A stretch of DNA of 64,000 nt from Mageeibacillus sp. UBA6976. Lineage in GTDB: Bacteria; Bacillota; Clostridia; Saccharofermentanales; Saccharofermentanaceae. Shown piece by piece: positions 42,695 through 52,134 of the stretch (its first letter is position 1; every line of letters starts with the position of its first letter). The notes under the pieces were generated by a model, which worked only from the letters and a program-made list of their open reading frames with translations, was not told the DNA's origin and made no database searches. The stretch covers positions 8,307 through 72,306 of the forward strand of contig DJYO01000025.1 in assembly GCA_002450155.1 (NCBI GenBank). Reading direction: 5' to 3'. The translations under genes and the position numbers were made by a program.

Positions 42695-43848
42695 CGCATG
42701 ATGCCCTGCCTGAGTCTTGTCATTCCATCTGATACGACCTGTCTGGGGCAGGCGATATTCATTCTGAGGAAATGATCGCCGGATTGTCCGTATATGGATC
42801 CTGCAGTAATAAAAAGACCGGTCTTCTCTCTTATGCTCTTTGCTATCTGTTTGCTGCTGCCGGGCACCCTGCTTACATCTATCCATAGCAGATAGGTTGC
42901 TTCGCCCTGTACGACATGGACACCGGGGATCTCTCTTGCCACATAATCTGATACAAGCTGCCTGTTCTGCGCAATATATGAGCATAGGGCGTCAAGCCAT
43001 TCTCCGCCCTTGTCAAAAGCTGCTACTGCAGCTACAACAGCAAAAGTGTTCGGTTCTGCAACCTCATCGGTATTAAGAGCTCTCCACATCTTATGACGGA
43101 GCACAGGATCAGGAACTGATACAGCGGCCGTCTTGATGCCTGCAATATTGAAGCACTTGGTAGGGGAGATGCAGGTGATGCTCACCTTACGGCAATTCTC
43201 TGATACAGATGCAAAGGGAATATAGCTCTTGCCCGGGATCGTAATATCACAGTGGATCTCATCAGAGATGACTGTGACATGATGCTTATATGCCAGATCC
43301 CCGATACGGGAAAGCTCTTCTCTGCTCCAGATCCTCCCCGTGGGATTATGGGGATTGCAAAGGATCATGAGGGTTGTCTGGGGATCAGACAGTTTCTTCT
43401 CCAGGTCTTCGAAATCTATGAAATAGGTGTGGTCTTCTGCATACCTGAGAGGATTCTCGAGTACGCGGCACCCGTTATTAAGGATGCAGTTAAAGAATAC
43501 ATTATATACAGGTGTCTGGATGACCACGTTCTCGTTTGGTGTGGTAAGCTTCCTTACAGCAGATGAGATAGCGGGGATCACGCCCGTGCAGAATATAAGC
43601 CATTCCTTATCCATCTCAAAGCCGTGCCTTTGCTTCCACCATTGGATATAAGCCCTATACCAGTCGTCCGGTATTCCGGAATAACCGAAGATACCGTGCT
43701 CAAGGCGTTCTCTCATTGCGTCAATGATAGAAGGAGCGGTAACAAAATCCATATCTGCGACCCACATAGGAAGTTCACCGTCTTTGACATCCCATTTGAT
43801 CGAGTCTGTCCCCCGGCGGTCTACCGGTGTATCGAAATCGTATTTCAC
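42679..43848 (-). CDS. MalY/PatB-type PLP aminotransferase / cystathionine beta-lyase
   Basis: The start is GTG 43848, directly after SD AAGGGAG in the end of the upstream gene, so the protein begins MKYDFDTPVDRRGTDSIKWD as MalY/PatB proteins do; the ATG at 43866 would add an upstream stretch unlike the family. 389 residues; PLP lysine in SPTKCFNIAG; CNPHNPTG and SDEIHCD of fold-type I. It probably cleaves C-S bonds. Start overlaps the DUF3737 stop (GTGA). Confidence 0.9.
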   Translation of the reverse strand: MKYDFDTPVDRRGTDSIKWDVKDGELPMWVADMDFVTAPSIIDAMRERLEHGIFGYSGIPDDWYRAYIQWWKQRHGFEMDKEWLIFCTGVIPAISSAVRKLTTPNENVVIQTPVYNVFFNCILNNGCRVLENPLRYAEDHTYFIDFEDLEKKLSDPQTTLMILCNPHNPTGRIWSREELSRIGDLAYKHHVTVISDEIHCDITIPGKSYIPFASVSENCRKVSITCISPTKCFNIAGIKTAAVSVPDPVLRHKMWRALNTDEVAEPNTFAVVAAVAAFDKGGEWLDALCSYIAQNRQLVSDYVAREIPGVHVVQGEATYLLWIDVSRVPGSSKQIAKSIREKTGLFITAGSIYGQSGDHFLRMNIACPRQVVSDGMTRLRQGIMRCLQD

Positions 43849-44729
43849 GGCATATCTCCCTTCCATTCAGGTCTTGAAGATACCTTGTCTATTGCATCGC
43901 AGATTATCTTGGTCTTGCTGGGGTAGGCTATGTCTTTCTCGACTATGAGCTCCCTGATGGCAGGGGCCTTGATAGTGCCTTCTTTTGGATTGAATACACT
44001 GCCGACCGTACTTGTGATACTGGCATCCACGCTGGAATATTCAAAGGCGAGTGTAGTGTCTATCAGTTTGCAGTCCTTCATTACAAGATTGTCTATATAG
44101 CATAGTCCCTGCAGGCTCTCGATGGTGCAGCCGATCAATGTAAGATTTCTGGAGTTCCAGCCCAGGTATTCTCCTGAGATAAAGGAGTCGTAGACGGTGA
44201 TGTTCTCACTGTTCCAGAAAGCGTCCTTGGACAGCAGGCGGGAATTGCGGATAACTGCATTTTTAACCCCGTCGAAAGAGTAGTTGCCATCAAGCTTAAG
44301 GTTATCAGCTTCGATATTCGTGCAATTCATGGCAAAGTAATCGCCCCTGGCAGTTATATTCGAAAGCTTGATGTCTTCGCAGTTCCAAAGCGTTTCCTCT
44401 GCATTTGTAAATACGATATCTGAGAGTGTCAGATCGTGGCATCTTCTGAAATTCTTCGGTGCCTGGATAAAAGAATCTGCTGCCTCAAAATGTTCGGTAT
44501 ACCATACTCCGGCTCTCGCCATCTCAAACCAGGTGCAATCCCTGACCTTGACGTTGTTGCAGTACCAAAGAGGATACTTCCAGCGAAACATTGTGCCATC
44601 GAGCTCGATATTTCTGCTTTCTTTAAGAGGTGATTCTCCATTCTCAAAAACACAGTCTGATATCTTAAGATCACAGCTTGCAAAGAGCGAACGCTCCCCA
44701 CTTAAGATCTGTTCTCTGATCTCTTCCAT
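43845..44729 (-). CDS. DUF3737 family right-handed beta-helix protein
   Basis: 294 residues whose sequence is an array of about 20-residue beta-helix coils (FENGESPLKESRNIEL, WKYPLWYCNNVKVRDC, NAEETLWNCEDIKLS, WNSENITVYDSFISGEYLGW); closely fits DUF3737. First gene of the operon with MalY and MBL genes; its end contains the SD for MalY. Cytoplasmic, no signal. Function unknown, though the operon link to a C-S lyase recurs in Firmicutes. Confidence 0.88.
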   Translation of the reverse strand: MEEIREQILSGERSLFASCDLKISDCVFENGESPLKESRNIELDGTMFRWKYPLWYCNNVKVRDCTWFEMARAGVWYTEHFEAADSFIQAPKNFRRCHDLTLSDIVFTNAEETLWNCEDIKLSNITARGDYFAMNCTNIEADNLKLDGNYSFDGVKNAVIRNSRLLSKDAFWNSENITVYDSFISGEYLGWNSRNLTLIGCTIESLQGLCYIDNLVMKDCKLIDTTLAFEYSSVDASITSTVGSVFNPKEGTIKAPAIRELIVEKDIAYPSKTKIICDAIDKVSSRPEWKGDMP

Positions 44730-44778
44730 GTATAAGATCCTCCGTTTCTAACCTTTATATTTTACGACAAACAAATGG

Positions 44779-44784
44779 TATAAT
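44779..44784 (+). promoter_or_regulatory. -10 element
   Basis: TATAAT 34-39 bases upstream of the lipoprotein start, with SD GGGGG between; -35 weak. Confidence 0.4.
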
Positions 44785-44817
44785 CACGGGTACACTGAAT
44801 ATTAACGGGGGATAAAT

Positions 44818-45282
44818 ATGAAACGGAAGATCTGTAGTTGTTTAATTGCTTTTATTATGTTGACGTCCTGCATCTTTGCATCCGGCTGTGGCAGACGCAA
44901 TGCTGAACCTGAACAGGTCGTAACGCTTAAGACTGATTCCTGGATCATGGATAACTATATGCAGGGCATAGAGGAATATGACAATGTCGTTTACGAGCAG
45001 GTCTATTTTGATCATGGAGAGCGTTCCATAGGCCCCACAGAATCCAGATTCAGAGGAGTTGTATATCTTACAGAAGATGAAGCTCTGAGCCTTACGGAGT
45101 CATATGAATGGGAAGAGGTTCAGACCACTGAGTTTGAATTTGAGCAGATCACAAGTGATGATCTGGGCGAAGGACCCTGGTATTCATCAACAGAGTTTAA
45201 CAAAGATAACTTTAATGCTGTAATCGTTAATTATGTGGTTTTTGACGGCGAGAGGATCGTATTTGACATAAGCCAGATATAA
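44818..45282 (+). CDS. Lipoprotein of unknown function
   Basis: 154 residues; lipoprotein signal with lipobox FASGC, then a Glu- and Asp-rich domain (SYEWEEVQTTEFEFEQIT). SD GGGGGAT. Convergent with the diguanylate cyclase gene, 4 bases apart. No family recognised. Confidence 0.7.
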   Translation: MKRKICSCLIAFIMLTSCIFASGCGRRNAEPEQVVTLKTDSWIMDNYMQGIEEYDNVVYEQVYFDHGERSIGPTESRFRGVVYLTEDEALSLTESYEWEEVQTTEFEFEQITSDDLGEGPWYSSTEFNKDNFNAVIVNYVVFDGERIVFDISQI

Positions 45283-45286
45283 CAGA

Positions 45287-46378
45287 TCAGGATCTGCGGC
45301 GCCTGTCTATGCCGGCTCTGCGGTAATAATCAGATTTATCCTGGTACATCTTCTTATCTGATCTGATGACAGCAGCATTAAGATCCGTCTTATCGTCTAT
45401 GAGTGAATATCCTGCTGAAACACTATATCCCTTATCTGCAACCTCGGACTTGATCTTATCCAGTCTGTCACGGATAAGGTCTTCTTTGCCGGTAAAGAAG
45501 AGCAGGATGAATTCATCACCGCCGGTCCTGTAGGCATAGGTATCATCGCTTGCATTGTCCATGATGCATTTACCTATTGTGCACAGTGCCTGATCGCCTG
45601 CTTCGTGACCCTGAGTATCGTTTAATTCCTTAAGTCCGTTCATATCAAGTGAAGCTACAGCCTTGATGCTCCTTGCATAAGAAGCACTGTCGTCATAATA
45701 AGCCTGACGGTTTAGCAGGCCGGTGAGACTGTCGCTCCTGTTATCCTTGGAGTATAGGAAGAGATATAAGAACAGGCTGCTTATCATGATGGCTTCATTC
45801 AGGTGAACTCCGCCGTAGGTGGCATCAATGGCAGTCGCTCCCAGACAGAATAAGACGCAGAGCAGGACGATAAATATCCCCAAGCCCTTTTTGTCTATAA
45901 TGTCCTTGACGGTAACCCAGACGATCAGCAAAAGATAGACGATGGGCATTGCAAAGACTACATATCCGCAGGGTCCGCGGTAAAACTCATAATCCTCATT
46001 AAAGCCGAAGACGATATCAGTGAAGAATCCGGTGAAGCTGAGGATCAGGCTTACCAGTGCCGGAATCCCGAGGTAGGGTTTCCTGTCCTTGGGAGAGACT
46101 ACTACCAACAGTAGCCCGAGTGCTGCAAAGGAACGGAATGTATATCCGGTGGCTGTCCAGAATATGCGCCAGAATCTCATGGCAGGATAAAGGGATGCAA
46201 AAGTCTCTGCTATATCTTCGATGATAAGAACAAAGCAGCTTACTATCATGATCCAGAAAAAATTCGCCCCGCTGCTTTTAAATGATCTCCTGTTTAACAG
46301 ATTGACTGTAAACAGTATTATCACTATCAGAGTAACAAAATGTCTCGATAACATAGCAAAAAACATATATTCCACCAT
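45287..46378 (-). CDS. Membrane diguanylate cyclase (GGDEF)
   Basis: 363 residues: six to seven TM segments in the first 205 residues, then a GGDEF domain (about 215-360) with DMNGLKELNDTQGHEAGD and the active site RTGGDEF. The intact GGDEF suggests c-di-GMP synthesis. No inhibitory RxxD site is obvious before it. The TM part would sense an unknown signal. Confidence 0.9.
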   Translation of the reverse strand: MVEYMFFAMLSRHFVTLIVIILFTVNLLNRRSFKSSGANFFWIMIVSCFVLIIEDIAETFASLYPAMRFWRIFWTATGYTFRSFAALGLLLVVVSPKDRKPYLGIPALVSLILSFTGFFTDIVFGFNEDYEFYRGPCGYVVFAMPIVYLLLIVWVTVKDIIDKKGLGIFIVLLCVLFCLGATAIDATYGGVHLNEAIMISSLFLYLFLYSKDNRSDSLTGLLNRQAYYDDSASYARSIKAVASLDMNGLKELNDTQGHEAGDQALCTIGKCIMDNASDDTYAYRTGGDEFILLFFTGKEDLIRDRLDKIKSEVADKGYSVSAGYSLIDDKTDLNAAVIRSDKKMYQDKSDYYRRAGIDRRRRS

Positions 46379-46447
46379 TAAAACCTAAGCTGACCGATAA
46401 ACAGGATAGGCATATTATAACGCATTATGTTAAGTTTTATCCAAAGC

Positions 46448-48133
46448 TTACTTTCTCCCCAGGAAATGCGGCAGCGCCAATGAGACCAGAAAGGCTATCA
46501 GCGAATTGATGACAGTACCTATGAGCAGTGCAGGTACCAGTATATGGAAAAACATACCGGCTGCTACGCAAAGGGCAGACGGGACAATGCCAAAGTACAG
46601 GAACAGGATCTGGATCATGACTTTGACAGGTGATGCTCCCTCTACCGGCACAGCAAGAGATATAAGCGTTCCCACCACAGTAGCAAAGAAGCTGATGGAC
46701 AGTACAAAGACAAACCACAAAAGGACGGTAAGCGGGTTCGTACCCAGCATTATCCCCGCTATGATCATGGGGATGATAAGGTCTATGGCATTAACTGTAA
46801 GGCAGCCCAGGATAGACCAGATTATCTTTTCAAAACCCTTGGCAGGGATCAGGAGGAAGAACTCTCTTGAGGTATCTTCTCTTATAGGATCTCCCAGTGT
46901 CCTGTAGAAAGCTATGATGCCCATGGCAGCTGCAGGCAGCAGGAACAGATCCATGCCTTCGGGCCCGTATCTTTTGGCTCCGAAGGATGCAAGGAATGCT
47001 ACAAGCAGGTATACGATCATGGTATTGGAGAAGATCTTAAATTTAGCAAATCTGAATCTGTTAAATACAGCCTTGTAAAAGAATACATTGGCTCCATTAC
47101 CGTAATGGAAGCCGTCGCGGTCTATAGATCCCGCACGGTCCTTGTCACGTCTTACGGTAGCACCGGAAGAGGCTTGCCGGGCGCTCTCAAGCTGCTCTGC
47201 CTTGAGTTCAGCTGCAAACATAGCATCCTCGTAGAAATCAGCCTTCATCTTCCAGATAAAGAAGACTATGAGGATTATGGATACCATAAACAGCCCCAGG
47301 TATATTCCTGACATTGCAAGGTTTCCTGTTATGGCGTAATAGCTGATACCTCTCAGCCATCCCCAGAAGGGTACCCAGTGAGTGGAAGGGTTTGCAAAAT
47401 AACCCTTGAGGGCAGGAACCAGTTCCAGCTTGCCCAAGGCTGCATAGGCTATAAAACCTGCGCCGATCAGACCGTAGAACCCGATAAGGAATTTATGGAA
47501 CTTGTCCGTGGGATTCTGGAATTTGGATGCGATCGTATAGAACGTTACCTGAATAAGAGTGCTGAACATGAGTATGAGCATGTAGACTACTACGCATGAA
47601 AGAGCTCCCCAGAAACCAAGCTTGGCATTTACCATAAGGTTAGGTATCTGGAATAACATGAACAGCGATATCAGGAATGAAGATCCCAGAGAGCAGGCGA
47701 GCCTGAAAAGCATTACCGATTGTGGTTTAAGAGGCGATGCAAACATCATGGGCACATCTGCAGGCTGAAAGATCTTGCCGGAATTCTGGGCGCCTGCAAC
47801 ATTGGTAGCCAGGATAAGGAAGAATACAGCAGATATGCAGAAATCAACGATGGTCGCAGAATCGAGATCGTATCTTTCCATAAACCCCTTTACATCAGCA
47901 GACAGGGACATTGAATATCTTTCGCCGTCTTCTGAAGGTGACTCTTCTTCAGATACCTCTGTGGTTTCAACCTGTTCCTGACTCTTTCTTACAGTAGATG
48001 CTATAGACCCTGCGATCCCGCCGAGAAGACCTGCAGCCAGCATGATGACAATGAATATGGCAACCCATGTCTTAAGGAGCTTCTTAAGCGTGTTAAGGAC
48101 CGTATGGGTCACATAATATGCAAAAAGTCTCAT
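46448..48133 (-). CDS. ABC-2 type exporter permease
   Basis: 561 residues with about 12 TM segments in two halves and a charged middle loop (ESARQASSGATVRRDKDRAG). The start MRLFAYYVTHTVLNTLKKLLKTW... resembles the ABC_export (PF16962) type of permease. It overlaps the upstream ATPase gene by ATGA. The two make one ABC exporter; substrate unknown. SD present within the end of the ATPase gene. Confidence 0.82.
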   Translation of the reverse strand: MRLFAYYVTHTVLNTLKKLLKTWVAIFIVIMLAAGLLGGIAGSIASTVRKSQEQVETTEVSEEESPSEDGERYSMSLSADVKGFMERYDLDSATIVDFCISAVFFLILATNVAGAQNSGKIFQPADVPMMFASPLKPQSVMLFRLACSLGSSFLISLFMLFQIPNLMVNAKLGFWGALSCVVVYMLILMFSTLIQVTFYTIASKFQNPTDKFHKFLIGFYGLIGAGFIAYAALGKLELVPALKGYFANPSTHWVPFWGWLRGISYYAITGNLAMSGIYLGLFMVSIILIVFFIWKMKADFYEDAMFAAELKAEQLESARQASSGATVRRDKDRAGSIDRDGFHYGNGANVFFYKAVFNRFRFAKFKIFSNTMIVYLLVAFLASFGAKRYGPEGMDLFLLPAAAMGIIAFYRTLGDPIREDTSREFFLLIPAKGFEKIIWSILGCLTVNAIDLIIPMIIAGIMLGTNPLTVLLWFVFVLSISFFATVVGTLISLAVPVEGASPVKVMIQILFLYFGIVPSALCVAAGMFFHILVPALLIGTVINSLIAFLVSLALPHFLGRK

Positions 48134-48876
48134 TTATCTTCTCCCGCCATATCTCCGGCATCTATGACCTGATCCTTCTCGATCCCTTCGGTCACTTCAA
48201 AGAAGATGTCTTCAAGAGTCTTGCCGCTGCCTTCGATCTCGCTGCGCTGGACATTTGCCTTGATCTTACCGCCCTGCATGATTATGGTACGGTCCCAGAG
48301 CATATCCACACTGTCGATAATGTGAGTACTGATAAAAAGAGTCTTACCCCTTTGTCTTAGCTCCTCGATATAGTTCTTGAGTTCCTTGATAGCATGAGGA
48401 TCGAGGCCCAGCATAGGTTCATCCAGTAAGATGATGTCAGGATCGGGCAGAAGGCCCAGACAGAGGTTCAGTTTCTGCTGCATACCCTTGGAAAGCTCGT
48501 CACCGAACTTCTTGCGCTTGTCGTCTAATTCAAATCTCTTAAGGAGCATATCGATACGCTCCTTATAGTCTGTGAGCTTATATGCTCTTGCGATAAATTC
48601 CATATGCTCTATTACGGTAAGATTCGGATAGAGCGAGGGAAGCTCCGGGATATAACCCAATTGTCTGCGAGCTTCGCTGGTTTTGTTGTTGATCCCGTTG
48701 ACCGTAATGGTGCCCTGGAATTTAAGGAAACCGATGATCGATTTGATGATGGTGCTCTTGCCTGCGCCGTTTGGCCCCAAAAGGACTGTAAGAGATCCCG
48801 GATCTAATGTAAATGAGACATCATCGCATGCAAGATTCTTGCCGTAACGCTTGGTTACGTTCTTAACTTCTAACAT
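48130..48876 (-). CDS. ABC transporter ATP-binding protein
   Basis: 248 residues. Walker A GPNGAGKST (34-42), Q-loop, signature LSKGMQQKL (about 132), Walker B IILLDEPMLGLD (about 152) and switch H in ISTHI. CcmA-like exporters of this kind serve the permease encoded at 46448. Stop overlaps that gene by 4 bases. Confidence 0.93.
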   Translation of the reverse strand: MLEVKNVTKRYGKNLACDDVSFTLDPGSLTVLLGPNGAGKSTIIKSIIGFLKFQGTITVNGINNKTSEARRQLGYIPELPSLYPNLTVIEHMEFIARAYKLTDYKERIDMLLKRFELDDKRKKFGDELSKGMQQKLNLCLGLLPDPDIILLDEPMLGLDPHAIKELKNYIEELRQRGKTLFISTHIIDSVDMLWDRTIIMQGGKIKANVQRSEIEGSGKTLEDIFFEVTEGIEKDQVIDAGDMAGEDK

Positions 48877-48916
48877 ATATCTTTACCCCCATATCCACAT
48901 TCTGTGGCAAATTTCG

Positions 48917-49062
48917 CTAATTATTTTGCCATTTACGGAGGTTATAATCAACCGTTACGTTTTTGTTCTGTAATAATTTAAGCAGAGCTTCCAGGCCCTT
49001 CTTCCGTGTTTCCGTAAGAAGGATCTTTCTGTTATTGCAGGTCCTGATGTAGTGGTCGCTGA
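48917..49062 (-). pseudogene. Truncated open frame beside an IS200/IS605-like end
   Basis: On the minus strand an open frame of about 48 codons (DHYIRTCNNRKILLTETR, then KKGLEALLKLLQNKNVTVDY) runs from the IS-like hairpin to TAG at 48917. It has no start and appears cut at its 5' side by the hairpin element. Family not recognised. Confidence 0.3.
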
Positions 49063-49067
49063 AACAA

Positions 49068-49098
49068 GAATCCCACGACTTTGGTCGTGTGGAGTGTC
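49068..49098 (+). mobile_element. Solo right-end hairpin of an IS200/IS605-type element
   Basis: GAATCCCACGACTTTGGTCG followed by TGTGGAGTGTCAA: a CACGAC/GTCGTG hairpin and a CA-A 3' edge very similar to right ends of IS200/IS605 elements. No TnpA or TnpB lies next to it, so it is a remnant. It abuts the stop of the DUF3267 gene. Confidence 0.55.
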
Positions 49099-49744
49099 AA
49101 CTTTCGAATACAACAAGTCCGCACTCTGTGGGATGATCCATCAGGACTATTGTCTTGCCTTTTGTCCTGTACTTAAGGAGCATTGCCGAGATCAGGATGT
49201 CTCCTGATCCACCGAGACACTGGATCAGCGCAGCTATCATGACCTCAGGACTTGCGATAATGATCCCTACGATGCCAAGGATTATTCCAAGTACAGTCAT
49301 GGGCATCATGGATCCGAACAGATACATCCCTTTGGACAGGGGCGATGCACAGTAGCAATAGGGTGTAAGATTGCTGGCTATAAATCCGAATTCTATATCC
49401 TTCAGGTGGTTCTTGGCACTTATGGACCAGGACAAGCCGTGGATACATTCGTGTACTACTGCAAGTGGAATGCAGGATAGACCTGCGAGTATGAGTCCCC
49501 ATCCATTGCCGTCCAACAGGGAGTTGACGGGAGCTTTGCCGTGAATTACAAAAAATACGATTACAAGGGCAGCCATAAAAGGCAATGTCAGAAGAGGTCC
49601 TACTACATTTGCCTTGAGTATGGAGATGATAAGATCTTTGCGGACATATCCCTGATCTGTAAGAGAAGCTGAAATTGCTTCAAATCTCTCCAGCCTTTTG
49701 GCTTCCTTGTCTGTAAGCTTACGTTCTTTTTTATCGTTATCCAT
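49097..49744 (-). CDS. DUF3267 membrane protease-like protein
   Basis: 215 residues; four TM segments; HECIH (H98, E99, H102), the HExxH zinc motif of DUF3267/M50-like membrane proteases, in LAVVHECIHGLSW. It ends DHPTECGLVVFES, close to the usual end of this family, so it is probably complete even though the IS-like end touches its stop. SD GGAGAAA before ATG 49744. Divergent from the gene at 49789. Confidence 0.85.
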   Translation of the reverse strand: MDNDKKERKLTDKEAKRLERFEAISASLTDQGYVRKDLIISILKANVVGPLLTLPFMAALVIVFFVIHGKAPVNSLLDGNGWGLILAGLSCIPLAVVHECIHGLSWSISAKNHLKDIEFGFIASNLTPYCYCASPLSKGMYLFGSMMPMTVLGIILGIVGIIIASPEVMIAALIQCLGGSGDILISAMLLKYRTKGKTIVLMDHPTECGLVVFES

Positions 49745-49776
49745 TATGTTTCTCCGGTCTGAAATCTATTCTGTAC

Positions 49777-49782
49777 TATAAT
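49777..49782 (+). promoter_or_regulatory. -10 element directly before start codon (leaderless?)
   Basis: TATAAT ends 6 bases before ATG 49789; there is no SD before the ATG. A transcript starting at the usual 6-7 bases after the -10 would begin at the start codon. Confidence 0.5.
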
Positions 49783-49788
49783 ATCACT

Positions 49789-50304
49789 ATGAGATTTGCA
49801 AATGTATTGACAGAGAAGATCCCCATCATGCTGGCGGATTTCCTTACAGGCGGTTTTACCGGCTGGGTCTATGAGACTGTTATAACATCCATAGCTTTCG
49901 GCAGATTTGAAGACAGGGGAGTGCTTCCTGTTCCTATCCTTCCCATATACGGCTTCTTTGCGCTTATACTCTCTTTCCTTGTTAAGAGGGAGACCAACAT
50001 TGCCCTTTTGTTTATACTCTCCTCTGCGGGAGCTACCATATTTGAGCTTATGGGCGCATATCTTACAGAAAGCCTTATGGGGGAGAGGCTGTGGGATTAT
50101 GGCGACTGGCCTCTCAATTTCTTTGATGGCAGGATCTCGGTCTTCTCCAGTCTTATCTTCGGAGGGATGTGCTGTTTTTTTGTTAAACTCCTCCATCCCC
50201 TGATCCTAAAAATACAGGGAAGAACTCCAAAAGCCTTCCCTGCAGTAGTTTATGTAATTACAGCTGTCCTTGCAGCGATCTGTATTATCAGAGCTGCGGC
50301 GTAG
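49789..50304 (+). CDS. Putative ABC-transporter type IV membrane protein (CmpB-like)
   Basis: 171 residues, four to five TM segments; GGFTGWVYE...RGVLPVPILPIYG matches the PF06541 (ABC_trans_CmpB) pattern. Without an SD; the -10 sits 6 bases before the ATG. Stop overlaps the convergent HerA-like gene by 17 bases. The real function of the family is unproven. Confidence 0.8.
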   Translation: MRFANVLTEKIPIMLADFLTGGFTGWVYETVITSIAFGRFEDRGVLPVPILPIYGFFALILSFLVKRETNIALLFILSSAGATIFELMGAYLTESLMGERLWDYGDWPLNFFDGRISVFSSLIFGGMCCFFVKLLHPLILKIQGRTPKAFPAVVYVITAVLAAICIIRAAA

Positions 50305-51907
50305 CGTTATCCTGTGTTCTCGAACTCTTATTAACATGGATGAACATGTTGTGGAGCAGGTTTACGCTGGTAAGGATAACTTCACCCTGATTTAGCTTAC
50401 GCACATGCTTTATCGCATAATCGTCAAGGTGTGTCTCAACTGCCTTGATCTCGTCGTTGAGCATGAGTCTGTGGATCAGGAGAGTACCGATCTGACCGAA
50501 GAGAACAGGAGATACGTCCTTAGGGTTCTGTGTTGTCAGATAGAGGAAGATACCCTTCTTACGGCCCTCTCTTGCAAGGAGTGTAAGACCGCCATGGAAC
50601 TCAGCATCAGAATACTGGGACTTGGCATATCTGTGAACCTCGTCGATAAAGAATACGAAGGGGATGATATCATCCTGAGCGATTACGAAGTTACTTACAA
50701 GGTCGATTACCATTCCGCCGATACCTTCAGCAGCACCGAGAGATGATGCATCGATATAGAGGCTCCTGTTGGGGAGGTGTACAAACTCTGAGATAACGTC
50801 CAGGAGGTTGTACATATCCGGATCATCAGAGAAGAATGAGAGGAATCTCGTATTTGTCATCTGATACTGGATCTTCTGGATAAGGGAGTTGTTGGCATTA
50901 GCCTTGAGAGTATCGTAACGGTACTTAAAGTTAAAGTTGTTGTCTCTGTCAGGCTCGCATACTGACTCAGCCTGGATCTGCTCAGGCAGGAGGGAGAGGT
51001 CAAATTCGGTATTGCCGGCGCTGACCTTAGCCAAGTTCTCCTGAACTTCCTCGATATCCTCACCGATCTTGGAGTAGTATCCGTCTTCGCCGATCATGCG
51101 CATATAGCGGAGGGAGGTAATAGCCTCTGCGAGCACCGCACCCTCGCTGTTATTTGTAGTCTCGAAAAGCTTCTCCCACTGCTGCATCGTTACCTTACCG
51201 GGAGAGATCGTGGTATCTACGCCCAGAGTGAGCTTGGTGATCTCATCATCTGTGAAGGCGTCCCTGTACTCGCCGGTAGGATCGATGATAAGAGCCTTAC
51301 GCTTTGTTGTAATGATCTTATCAAGTATGGAGAGCGCTGTTGTGGACTTACCGCTGTTCGTAGCGCCTATGCACATAAGGTGACGGTTGAAGAGTGTGCT
51401 GGGCTTAAGTGATACTGCAGCAGTCGATCTGTTGATATATGTTGCGAATGAAGGGAGGGGCTCCTCCTCTTCTGCTGAGAACTCAAGGGAATCGATAAAG
51501 ATCTGGTAGACCTTGTCAGTTGCGAGGTAGACTTTGTCGGTGATGCCTAAGGTCTTGAAGCCTGCGAGATCGAACTTGTCTCTTTCAGGGATCATGAGAG
51601 CAATGGTGTCGATGCTTATCTCGTGGTAATCTGCGGCAGGTTCATCTGCAAGAGATGACATCTCGTAGATATTCTTTCTGGATGACTTGTTCTCAAAGAC
51701 TTCACCGAGGAATATTCCTGCAGTTGAATCTATTACTACAAAGTAGTTGATGGTGTTAGGCATAAAGGCGTTGCTGAACTTATTCCTGTCAGACATGAGA
51801 TCGATGTTGTCGACCTGCGCGATGCTGCAGCCTCTGTATACCTGTGTTACTTTGCCGATGTAATAATCCTGAAGATTAAGTCCGCTGTATAGAGTTTCCA
51901 GTGTCAT
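50288..51907 (-). CDS. HerA-like ATPase (DUF87)
   Basis: 539 residues from ATG 51907 (an upstream frame runs through AT-rich intergenic DNA and is not used). A short N-terminal beta-barrel-like domain, Walker A GATNSGKSTT (about 180), Walker B PFVFFIDEVHRYA (about 415), Arg finger region later. HerA-type hexameric ATPases pump DNA or act with nucleases such as NurA or with Sir2 in defence; no such partner is next to it here. SD AGAGGAG upstream. Confidence 0.85.
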   Translation of the reverse strand: MTLETLYSGLNLQDYYIGKVTQVYRGCSIAQVDNIDLMSDRNKFSNAFMPNTINYFVVIDSTAGIFLGEVFENKSSRKNIYEMSSLADEPAADYHEISIDTIALMIPERDKFDLAGFKTLGITDKVYLATDKVYQIFIDSLEFSAEEEEPLPSFATYINRSTAAVSLKPSTLFNRHLMCIGATNSGKSTTALSILDKIITTKRKALIIDPTGEYRDAFTDDEITKLTLGVDTTISPGKVTMQQWEKLFETTNNSEGAVLAEAITSLRYMRMIGEDGYYSKIGEDIEEVQENLAKVSAGNTEFDLSLLPEQIQAESVCEPDRDNNFNFKYRYDTLKANANNSLIQKIQYQMTNTRFLSFFSDDPDMYNLLDVISEFVHLPNRSLYIDASSLGAAEGIGGMVIDLVSNFVIAQDDIIPFVFFIDEVHRYAKSQYSDAEFHGGLTLLAREGRKKGIFLYLTTQNPKDVSPVLFGQIGTLLIHRLMLNDEIKAVETHLDDYAIKHVRKLNQGEVILTSVNLLHNMFIHVNKSSRTQDNATPQL

Positions 51908-52134
51908 TTTAAATGCGCTCCTCTGATTTCTGTTACTGACAGGATCAGGGGTGCAAGACCATGTCAGTTTATAGAGATTAATATAAAATAATAAAATTAT
52001 AATTCTCCGAACAAAGTATGAACAGTTAGCGACCAAAAGTTAATAATTATCTTGGCACAAAACTACAAAGAGTTTTTTGGTAATATAGTACAATCGTGTT
52101 TTTGGGTAATATATGTATATGGGGAGGAAGACTT

